Origin: Berghia stephanieae
Lineage: Eukaryota > Mollusca > Gastropoda > Nudibranchia > Aeolidiidae
Direction of reading: 5' to 3'
Assembly: GCA_034508935.3 (NCBI GenBank)
Contig: CM067447.1
Span: 35,380,065 to 35,444,064 of the forward strand
Length of the DNA stretch: 64,000 nucleotides
The notes under the pieces were generated by a model. It had not been told where the DNA came from, made no database searches, and saw only the letters and a program-made list of their open reading frames with translations. The position numbers were made by a program, and so were the translations under genes. This document shows positions 23,401 to 64,000 of the stretch, piece after piece (positions within the stretch are counted from its first letter, which is position 1; every line of letters begins with the position of its first letter).

Positions 23401-25894
23401 ACTTTTGATTTTTAATTCTTGAAACTTGACATTTAAAGAAGTACGCTCATCATGCAAATCAGTAATTACAGACTTCAATGTTATAATTTCTTTCTGTAGG
23501 GTATCAATCTTTGCCTTTAAATTATTGGTATTACAAGTACAAGAATTGGAGAGTTTTACGAGAGAGGGTTCTTTCTGTTGTACTGGAATAAATTTAATAG
23601 TAAATTCTTCACATAAAAATGAGGTAAAGGCATCAGCATTACGATGTTTATTTCTTTGCTTAGCTTTATACAATTTCAATACAGAGGAAAAATGTTTTTC
23701 AATATCCTTTAGAGAAAATTTTTTATGCAATAAAATATCTACCCAAGACCAAAAAAGTTGCATAGAATAATTCATCGAATTGATGTGTTGGTATAGATCA
23801 ATTATACCTTTGTTTGTAAGGATAGATGAAAGAAAAAAGTCTTCGGGTATTGCCCTCACATTCAGTCTGTTGATTCCCAATAGAGTCAAATCGTCAGAAA
23901 TGGCAGATAAGTCCAACGGATTGTTGAGGAAACCAGCACAATCATCCCCGTCAGTGAACTTTTCCCAGGACGACAAACTCCTTTCAATGGCATTCCTCAC
24001 ACCAACGCAGGCATCAAATGCTGGTGTTATCTGCGCCATCCATGAATCGACCTGGAATAAAGACAGAAAACATTTTTCTTTTCAAAATCAAATTACCAAT
24101 CACTGTTTTGTAAACTGAACTTACTTCCTTCTTGCAAGCAGTTGTAACCACTGGTTTTGTTCTGAAGTCCAGATCGAGATGTCCCCCCAGGTTCGCACCC
24201 CGACAAGACCAATCAGACGCAATGGTCTTAACACAACTTTCCTTATCTTATTGGAGACTGATGTTTTGCTTAAGGCTGCCGTTATGTGCACCCCTCCCCA
24301 CCCCACCTACCTAGCACAGTTAACAAGCTATTCATGTCTGTGATTTTTATAATAATAGAAAATTATGCTTTGATTATTCCTGTTGAGCATGTTTCAATCC
24401 TTAAACTTACAAGTCAAAATCTTGAACACATAAAAGTAAAAGCAAAGACATTAAAATTCAATGAACATTAGTATTGCTGTTACCATCTGTCCTGAACTTG
24501 AGGGAGGAGAAAATGTATTTTGCGTAATCTCTAGTACAGGATAAAAACTCATGACCACTCAGTTGCAACTTACTTTTTCCCAGGAACATCCTCCTTCTTG
24601 TTTCAGCAAATGAAGCTGTAAGAGTAATCTGTTGTCAACAACAATGGATGGGGGAAGGTTTGGGCGACGACCTTTTCCAGATGCAAGGAAAGTGTTGCTC
24701 AAAGCTTGATACTGTTCATCTATAATGGATATTAAATGAAAAAAAATCAAAATCTATATTGATTTAAAAGTTTACAGGTTATAGCTACACAAAGAAGGTA
24801 TGATGGTTAAAGGAAAAAAAGAAAACAAAACAACCCTGAAAGTTCTTAAGTCTTACTCGTAAACCTTACACTTACACAGACGCCGCCATCTTGAATTTTG
24901 TTTACTAACCCTAACGACATGACTGACACTAAAACTATATTCATAGATAAAAGAAAATATGCTTAAACACCATGCACATGTCTAAATAACTTGAGTTATC
25001 ATTCATATTAATGAAATATTTAAATAGTTAATGCATTAGTTTCTCTGAAAAAAATACGCGTTGTGTCAAAGTTGACCCGTTGCACGAAGTCTGGCTTGAG
25101 TCAGGATCCATTCGTAATATCAACACCACAGACACATAAAATGGATAAAAACTGCAGTCATTTAGATCACAAATACATAAAACATTGATATACATGAAGC
25201 TATGAGTATTAATGATATAATTATCACATTAAAACTCACCTTTTAGATCTAATGATCCATTTTGAGAAGAAATTCCAAGCCCGTTCGTCTGGCCGTGCTC
25301 CAGGCAGGAGGCCATTGTAAAGAGTAAATTCAATGCTGGGCATCGGGTTTCTTATCGCGCTGGCGGAATTGGGCGATACCAAGTAATCGTTGTTGAATTA
25401 GTTATTTTAAAAGAGAATTGAACGATCTTTCACATGGTGGTTTCGGTTTTTCTAATTTTGCATTTTAAACCCCTGAAAATCCCGTTTTTTGAATAAAGTT
25501 TGAAAAAAAAGTCACTTAAAATTTTATAACCATCGTGAATTTAGTATCAACAGATTCGTTAAGATTTACTTCATCGAATACTGCAATAACCAGCACGATT
25601 ACGACCACGGCCCAAATTCGCCGAGCATTCAAACGCAGTATGTTGAAAAAACGCAAGATTTCACGAGGGGAAAACGTCAGATCGTCGTATTTTTCATCCG
25701 ATATCTTTTCTTTATTAACCGAATCAGATAAAATCAAAAATAACACCATTGGAAAGGGCTTTTCTTGATCTTTTCACTGATACCATTCATTTTAAAAATG
25801 GTCGAAATGTAAATAAATTACAACAAGGTGAATTTATTGTGAAATCAACGAAAAACGCTCTCAATGCAGGTTATGCGGCAGTTTGCGGTACCTA
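20430..25894 (-). mobile_element. 5.5 kb DNA transposon, RNase H-fold transposase, 7-bp target duplication
   Basis: Identical 16-bp inverted ends TAGGTACCGCAAACTG (20,430-20,445 and 25,879-25,894) are flanked by CTGTTAA on both sides (20,423-20,429 and 25,895-25,901). The duplication could be read as nine bases (TACTGTTAA) if the TA is counted as target. The element holds one spliced gene on the minus strand. It lies between the LINE and the 3' end of NEDD1, about 80 bp beyond NEDD1's poly(A) signal. The superfamily is not assigned. Confidence 0.9.
21221..25315 (-). pseudogene. Spliced transposase-like gene, coiled coil plus RNase H-like fold
   Basis: Four exons with GT-AG sites and agreeing phases: 25,240-25,315 (ATG, MASCLEHGQTNGLG), 24,574-24,719, 24,125-24,241 and 21,221-24,051, about 1,050 residues. 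The last exon has a long coiled coil (about 23,520-23,220). A likely RNase H-like core follows: LHSDGTS, STMTDRAS, LHCNAHFLLG and GESAFGDFDFDVHKRR, resembling the spaced D, D, CxxH and E of hAT-type transposases. A Lys/Glu-rich tail follows. Two frame changes, near 23,030 and 22,770, break the last exon; neither looks like an intron. I recall similar unnamed proteins in cnidarian and mollusc genomes, but cannot search. Confidence 0.8.
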
Positions 25895-25976
25895 CTGTTA
25901 AGTTTTTTCATTGGATAAGAACACTTACAAATGATTGACTTAAGACTTAGTGCTTTCCCTGATGTCCGCAAGACAA

Positions 25977-25982
25977 TTTATT
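25977..25982 (-). promoter_or_regulatory. NEDD1: Poly(A) signal AATAAA of NEDD1
   Basis: AATAAA on the minus strand, 245 bases after the NEDD1 stop codon. It is the first such hexamer after the stop and lies before the transposon end at 25,894. Confidence 0.6.
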
Positions 25983-26226
25983 CTCTCACATAACAGATTT
26001 GAGGAACATATGATTGGGCTTGCACAATATTTGAATATTAGTCTTCATAAGAAGCCCTCCAGAGTCAAAAGTTCCATTGCAAAGAAGTTGTACTCTGAAT
26101 AGTTGTCAATCTGTCACAAAATACTTTCCAGAAGATCTAACAGATTGAGCTACCAAATGGAAACAGGGTTGGTAGAGAATTCAGGCTCTATTTGAATAAT
26201 TCACAAATCAGCCAAATTAACTTGTT

Positions 26227-57834
<31,608 letters not shown>

Positions 57835-57961
57835 CTGATCAAAAAAAAAAAAAAAAAAGGAATGGAAATCAATGCTAAAATTTGTATTAATTTTTTTTTA
57901 AAACAACCTAATTCAAATCATTAAATTCTCACATTTCATAATAAAAGTAAAAGGCAAGGGG

Positions 57962-58160
57962 ATGAGAAAAGAGAAGCAGATGAAGGAGAAAGAAGAAGAA
58001 GAGAAGAGAAGAAGAAGAAGAAGAAGAAAGAAGAAGAAGAAGAAGAAGAGAAGAAGAAGAAGAAGAAGAAGAAGAAGAAGAAGAAGAAGAAGAGAGAGAA
58101 GAAGAAGAAAGAGAAAAAGCAGGAGGAGGAAGAAAAGGAGAATTAGGAGGGGAGGAGGAG
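57962..58160. repeat. GAA/AGAAG purine array
   Basis: About 200 bases of GAAGAA with GGA blocks, all purine on one strand. The poly-Leu, poly-Ser and poly-Arg frames across it are artefacts. Confidence 0.95.
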
Positions 58161-58182
58161 GAAAAGGAGGAATTTGAAGAAC

Positions 58183-58430
58183 AGGGGTGGGAATGACAGG
58201 TAACAAAAAAAGGAGATGTGTTTTCTAACCAAGTCGATATAGAACATACCAATTCCAGCGAGAAGATCATGACCCATTCATGCGACTGTAAGCTATACTT
58301 ATAAATATGAATTTCATTAAAATTTCTGAGAGGCAACCCAAAATGTCCACACCACGCTAGTAGGAATTTCAAACTCTGAAAGAGTAATCGCAACATACAA
58401 AATATTATCTTCTTAGGGTGGTACCATGTC
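58183..58430. repeat. 5' end of the 17.5 kb hAT-like element
   Basis: CAGGGGTGGGAATGACAGGT, then AAGATCATGACCCATTCATG and CATTAAAATTTCTGAGAGGC parallel 17,541-17,690. It is followed by a related GTTGTAGTAGTAG tract at 58,650-58,770. Confidence 0.78.
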
Positions 58431-59206
58431 ATGTGTCATTCAAAGACAACACCTACCAGTATTGAAAGGTAGATAGTTTAAATCAGTCCTAGGTATTTTT
58501 TTTTTTTCTATTAGATATATCAGTGTTAGTTATACAGGGGGTTTGTTTTTCCTATTAGGGATAGTTAAAGTTAAAAGTACGGCTTTAAATTTTCTTAGGG
58601 TTATTTCCCTTAGCTCGTGGAACGTGCGGAAGGCCTCCCAGGAATGTTTGTAGTTGTAGTTCAAAGTTGTAGTAGTAGAGATGATGATGTGGGTGGTTGT
58701 AGCAAGGGCTATTGTTGGTGTGGTGGTCGTTGTAGAAGTGATGGTGGCGGGGATGAAAATGTGGGAGGACTTCTATAATTTCACAGCCCAGCACGTCCAA
58801 AGAGGGGATTTTTAATTCTGTGCGTGTGTGTGTGCGTGGGACCCCCCCCCCTTTTTTTTTTTTATCGGGGACCCTCCTCAATCCTCAAACTCAACCAGTT
58901 AAAGTTAAAGTTAAAGTAGGGAGTTTAATAGAAATTTTAAATGTAACTCACACACTTGAAACCAATGTCATATGAAAGGACTGGCAACACAGATTACAAA
59001 ACAGTTTAAATTTTGTTTCTATCTTGATTAGACACATATTTGAAACTCCGCTCTTTTAAACAATAATCCACATTCCAGAATATGGAATGTTTCCAAATGC
59101 ACATAGAAATAAGGAAAGTTAATAAAATATCTATAAAAACATAAAATTAACCAACATTAAATCAGTTGTTACTACATAAACACAATATGCATCGACTTCG
59201 AAGTGG

Positions 59207-59290
59207 GTGTCATGGCCGAATGGTTTAGTCATCTGCCCTGAAGTTTTACCTGAATCGACGTTGCGGGTTCAAATCCTGGTTCCGCCACTT
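59207..59290 (+). other. tRNA-like sequence, left arm
   Basis: GTGTCATGGCCGAATGG (A box), GCGGGTTCAAATCCTGG (B box) and an end CCGCCACT, about 84 bases. Class II tRNA size, but I could not draw a clean anticodon stem, so it is probably a tRNA-derived SINE head or pseudogene. Confidence 0.6.
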
Positions 59291-59728
59291 TAAAAAAAAA
59301 TAAATTCCGTCTTCTTTTTACAGAACGTTGCAAGGGAGAAATGTCCCATCCATCCTCCCCCCACCTCTTTTTTTTTTTTTAAACTCTCTCTCTCTCTCTT
59401 GGTTCCTTTCTAGTTTCTAGCAAATTGTCATATTCTTCCCCACTCCAATCTCAAAAAGTGTCTAAAAAGAATAAATAATTAAAAAGCAAACAGAAATATT
59501 CAGAGAGCGACCAAATGGTCAGATAGAGGAGAAAAAAACAAACAATAATTTTAAAAAAATAAAAACAATTTTAAGAAATTCATGCTCAGAAACGGAACAA
59601 AAGGCCAAACAAAAAGGAGAAACGAATAAACTCGCACAAAAAAAAAAAAAAGAGGTAGGGGGAGGATGGTTGGGACATTTATCCCTTGCAACGTTCTGTA
59701 AAAAGAAGACGGAATCTTAAAAAAAAAT

Positions 59729-59813
59729 AGTGGCGGAACCAGGATTCGAACCCACAATGTCGATTCTGGTAAAACTTCCAGGGCAGACGACTAAACCATT
59801 CGGCCATGACACC
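59729..59813 (-). other. tRNA-like sequence, right arm
   Basis: Reverse-oriented partner of 59,207-59,290, with GTGGGTTCGAATCCTGG as B box, closer to the tRNA consensus than the left copy. The anticodon arm is still not canonical. Confidence 0.6.
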
Positions 59814-60892
59814 GACTTCGAAGTCGACGCATATTGTGTATATGTAGTAACAATTGATTTGATGTTGGTTAATTTTATGTTTTTATAGATATTTTATTAA
59901 CTTTCCTTATTTCTATGTGCATTCGGAAACATTCCATATTCTGGAATGTGGATAATTGTTTAAAAGAGCGGAGTTTCAAATATGTGTCTGGGGATAACGA
60001 ATTTTCATTATCCCCAGACATGGATTCATCTCCAATATCTCACTGAAACAATTGCAAATAATTCCCCTCTTTGATTTAATACATAAGAAGAGAATAAAAA
60101 AGGGTTTGAGAATATTTAAATGAAAAGATATAAACATGTTGCGCAATGACATAATGAGTTTATTTTTACCTCTGGCAATTTAACTGCATATAAATAAAAT
60201 GGTAGATTGAAAAAGTTCAAATAAATTGAAATGGATTCTCTATTTTAATTTCTAAGGAAAGTTCTGGCTTTTAATACTTTAAAAAATTCGGCTGAACCAC
60301 TTTGGATTTATTGCTATTTTACTATTACATCATTTGAACTGACAATTAATATAATTTCATTCCCCCACTCCCCCCCAACCCCCCCCCCCCTTTCTCTCTC
60401 AATGTGTAGGGGTGTCAAAATTTATAACTAGTAGAACTTCTTACCATAATAATTATTAAGGCTAAGGCCTTTAGAATGTGGATACAAATGATAATACACA
60501 TATCTAAACAAATGGGAAAGAAACTTGATGACTTGATGACAACATAAAATGAAATCAAAGCAATTGGTATTTTTAAAATATCGATATCATTAATATCGAA
60601 TTTCACAAAGATAAGAAAACGAACTTTAAAACAAAAACCACAAAATGCCCATAAAAAAAGTTGGAAAGTATGTGTATTCAAAATAAAAATAAAGTAAATA
60701 ATAGTACTGAAAATATTATGGACTAAATTTTAAAGAATACATAATTAAATTTAAAATATCGATATGAATATCGATATCGTCGGGCAGCCATGATGAGAAG
60801 ATAATGTAAACATGGCATTTCGGCGCAGAGTTAAAAAGTGTCTGCGCATAGATATAGAGCCCTGAAATTTGGCATGAATAAAGTTTAGATGT

Positions 60893-60972
60893 TATTCTAA
60901 AAACATGCGCTGATATGACCTTAATGTGTTGCAAGCGCCGTAAAACCCTAAAAAAAAAAAAAAAAAAAAAAA
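60893..60972 (+). repeat. SINE1 3' end with A tail
   Basis: GCGCTGATATGACCTTAATG, TTGCAAGCGCCGTAAAACCC and an A run of about 22. Severely 5'-truncated, and matching the family consensus perfectly by eye, so likely young. Confidence 0.88.
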
Positions 60973-60988
60973 CACGCGGTAAATAAAA

Positions 60989-63700
60989 AATAAAAATGCA
61001 TTTGAAAATTGCCAAATTTTAATTTCATACAACTTCTGGACTTTTTAATGGATTTTTCCTTAATTGGCACCATTTAAAAGGAAATTGAAAGACGAAAATA
61101 ATGATACCAAAATATCTGCGAATATATAACGAAGTTATAGGTTCTTTAATTGAACCCCCCAAAACGAGAACGGCAATTTCCAGTCACAACTTTCCTATGG
61201 GCGAGTTGGGTCACAATTTGACTGCCACTCTGCTGACTCTGACTCAATTACTCAATTATTGACTCAATGCCAATATCGAAACTGATGGGAAACACTTAAG
61301 TAAAACGCTGTCTGGCAATATTCGACAGCCTAAGTAATAATGTCGTAAGTCATAAGCGACAAACGCTCAGCAAATTGTCTTTGAAATTAGAAAAATCACA
61401 CGGAACTGTGATTGATAAATGATAACGATGTCTGCTGGACCTTGTTATTATTTTTTTTTTTTTTGTTATGTTCTCAGTCAGTCTCAGAGATAGGCGGAGA
61501 TTTTACACCTAGTTAGATTTTCATCATTGGAAATGGAGGAAGAACGAGGAGGAGGTGAAAAGGAAAAAGCTCACAAACTTATCAAGAACACAAAGTACAA
61601 AGTACAAAGAAGTGGAAATTTGTTTTAGTTAAAAGGATATTTATCTACCAAGTTGAAAAGTCGCACCAAGTGAGATTCGAGTCGAGGGTAAGAGAGCTCT
61701 TTTGTTGAACTTCCGTTACCTTGTCATGTTTTTGTATATAGAGCCAAGTTCAAAATATTTTGGTTCTTACATTTTTTATATCCTTTTTGTGGACACTTTG
61801 TTAAATATGATTAAACATCTTCTCTCTTAGATGGTTTTTGTAGTGACTTAAATGAATTTCACCCTTTAACACCTATAATATACGGGGGAATAAATTTTAT
61901 AGAAGAGAACAAATATCATCGCAAGCCGATGCATTGTTTGGAACTAACCATTCGCCTGAGCGGTCATTTAGCCTACCAGTCTGACCCACAGAAGTTAGTA
62001 AACAACAACAAATAAATATGGCTGAGCATCCCAGTGACTTCCGCGGTAAACTTAAATGCAGACCATCTCCGAGTCCAAGAAACAAAAGACCATGCCCGTA
62101 TTCTTCTGTATGTTTCTCTTACATTTACGATCCTATTATTATCAAATTAAAAGGCCCAATCTAGATAACTTACTTGACCTGACCTATTTGAATTTGAAAC
62201 CAACGAGTATGATAAAGTAGGTATTAGATACTTTGGTAAAAAATTCAAATTGGATTGAGCTCAATGAAACCTATCTATATAATTTTAAAGTGCTTTTCAA
62301 GACGATTCTAATGATACCAAAATAGTGGAAATCAGATAAGCAGAAGAAAAGTTATGTTAGTTTAAAGGCTGAAAAATGGTCTATTTGCCTTTGTTATTTA
62401 CTGACGGACTTTGTGACCTGAAAATTGTTGCATTTCCGGTAGTAACCACCATTTGGATTTTAAAACTGGTCTAAAATGGCCGCTAAGATTTGAGTAAGGA
62501 TTTTGCTGGAACGAATTTTATGGATGCGGTATACAACTTTGCCCTGAATTTAATTTTATATAAAAGTTAAGATGATAAATAAACGTGCCAGCATGAAATT
62601 TTTATTTACCAAGTTCTAATCTTTTAATTATCCAAAGCTAAATTATACCCTAAATTATCCATAATCAAAAGTTATACTAAATTGTCATTGATTTTAAAAT
62701 AAACTACACCAAACGATAGAGTAATTTCTCCTGAAGAAAATAAGACATCAATCATTAAAATCCATCCATAAACAAAAAATCTATGGAACTTTTTCTGAGA
62801 CCCATCACTCAAAAGTCCAAAAAATCGGGTCACAGCCACTAGCCCATTTATTGGCTCCCTGCTGGAGGGCCAAATGGACGTTTACCAAAGTGATAGACGT
62901 CTAGGTAGCGATGACAATGTCAATTGCCAAGGACCTTGCTTTGACAATTGTCAAATCGTCAATTGCCAAGGACTGCCAGTTCGTCTACGCAGGTGTACTT
63001 ATAACTGCCACAGAGTGATGTTATTAATCTTGATTTTCTCATTTTCTCTCCCATTTTCTCTCACACTCTCCGTCTATGTTCCATTTTTTTCTCTGCTCTA
63101 ACTCTAAGTTAACTCTAACTCACTAACTCTCTATTCTATGATGTATCGAGTGACTTAGTTTAGTACTACTAGATAGATAGTGTGTGTGTTTCTCTGTCAT
63201 TTTCTCCTTTCTCTCTCTCTCGCTCATTCCCTCTTTTAGTCACGGACGGTGCCAGTTAGTAAATCGTCAACTATCTAGATACTATTAACTGACCACGGAC
63301 CGATGACAATTAATATTTACTCTCATACTCATACTCATTTTCTTTATTTCTCAGATCTTCTTTCTCTCTTTTATTTTGTCTTTTCTCTCTATTTCCTCTT
63401 TTGCAACTATTTACTATTAACTGCCACGGAGGCCTCCCGAAAGCTCCTCGTGCTAAGGGAAACAACTCAAATATTCCCACAACTAACCCAAAGAAATAAT
63501 AAAACCTAGTACCTTTAACTATCCCTAATTGGAAAAACAAACACCCTAGCACCTATACTAAGACTTATGACTAACCCTAATAGTAATAGATAAAAAAATC
63601 CTCTGACATCGAGCTGACCCTAATAGGAAAAAAAACTCCCATATATTGACAAATTGAATAAATAAACGCAGGACAAAAGATCCATGGTGAAAATACAAAT
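60989..63700. other. Unique AT-rich region upstream of NEDD1
   Basis: No gene is supportable. It has a short open frame starting at 61,533 (MEEERGGGEKEKAHKLIKNT, 31 codons), scattered CT-rich tracts at 63,040-63,080 and 63,190-63,240, and GTCAATTGCCAAGGAC repeated at 62,919 and 62,958. The NEDD1 promoter could lie here or closer to 58-61 kb; I cannot place it. Confidence 0.5.
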
Positions 63701-63737
63701 TGAAAGAAATGCTAGCAAGAGGAGCTTTAGGAAGGCC

Positions 63738-63905
63738 TTCTGTACTGCGAATAATGATTTCCTCTATTTGCAGTGTAGTCTAGTACTGTGAATAATGATT
63801 TCCTCTATTTGCAGTAGTCTAGTACTGTGAATAATGATTTCCACTATTCCCAGTAGTACTGCGAATAGTAGATAGCAATCATTTTCGTTATTCGCATTAG
63901 TACTT
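63738..63905. repeat. About 45-bp tandem repeat, 3-4 units
   Basis: AATAATGATTTCCTCTATTT and GCAGTAGTCTAGTACTGTG repeat three times, the last unit decayed. At the right edge of the window. Confidence 0.85.
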
Positions 63906-64000
63906 TGAATTTTTTACCAAATGTCCTTCTATTTGCCTTTGCTATTTACCGACTGTTAAATAATGATATGGACGTCAGTGTAGTTCGTTTGATAAGAAGT

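Larger units (their letters stand above)
59031..59988. mobile_element. Fold-back element with tRNA-like sequence in each arm
   Basis: Arms 59,031-59,380 and 59,638-59,988 are inverted copies of about 350 bp, roughly 90% alike by eye, around a 257-bp centre. The outer ends read GACACATATTTGAAACTCCG. A perfect 13-bp hairpin (TGTCTGGGGATAA) overlaps the right edge at 59,985-60,020. No protein is encoded. Confidence 0.9.

Noticed and set aside
57929-58432. Poly-Ser / poly-Leu / poly-Arg frames
   Set aside because: They come from the GAA/AGG purine array at 57,962-58,160.
59207-59290. Functional tRNA gene
   Set aside because: A and B boxes are present, but the anticodon stem and acceptor pairing are not canonical; kept only as tRNA-like.
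61533-61628. Short frame MEEERGGGEKEKAHKLIKNT on the plus strand
   Set aside because: Only 31 codons, no splice donor that extends it, no recognisable family; cannot be supported as a gene.
62874-63101. Cys-containing 75-residue frame
   Set aside because: Cysteines come from a short duplicated GTCAATTGCCAAGG repeat; the rest is CT-rich low complexity.

Overview
This window looks like intron-rich, AT-rich metazoan nuclear DNA. It has long introns with GT-AG splice sites, very many simple-sequence arrays, tRNA-derived SINEs, a Penelope-like element, non-LTR LINEs, and piggyBac, pogo, hAT and other DNA transposons. I infer a marine invertebrate, most likely a lophotrochozoan such as a mollusc. 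The species cannot be named from the sequence alone.

The one clear host gene is NEDD1, the centrosomal WD40 adaptor of the gamma-tubulin ring complex. It lies on the minus strand. I could assemble 16 coding exons from 57,776 down to 26,227. All intron phases agree, giving an open frame of 709 residues: an N-terminal WD40 propeller, a low-complexity middle and a C-terminal helical gamma-tubulin-binding region. An upstream untranslated exon is implied by a strong acceptor at 57,835-57,836. A poly(A) signal lies about 250 bases after the stop.

Layout: 0-10 kb is repeats only: a rearranged Penelope-like fragment, many copies of a SINE-like retroposon (here called SINE1), and a pogo-type MITE carrying a SINE1 copy. 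10.3-20.3 kb is one minus-strand LINE opened by three DNA transposons: a 1.4 kb hAT-like element, a 3.5 kb piggyBac that itself holds a hAT MITE, and a 2.2 kb hAT-like element that holds a second SINE (SINE2). 20.43-25.89 kb is a 5.5 kb DNA transposon with 16-bp inverted ends and a 7-bp target duplication. It carries a spliced four-exon gene for an RNase H-fold protein that I cannot place in a named superfamily. 26.2-57.8 kb is NEDD1. Its largest intron holds a 5.16 kb element with TTAA target duplication and a five-exon Mutator-domain transposase; this element itself landed in a SINE1 copy. 58-64 kb is upstream repeat-rich DNA, including a 0.96 kb fold-back element whose arms each carry a tRNA-like sequence.

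The most notable points are the two large spliced transposons, the nested insertions with readable target duplications (which give a relative insertion order), and the tRNA-bearing fold-back. No bacterial-style operons, CRISPR arrays or rRNA genes were seen.
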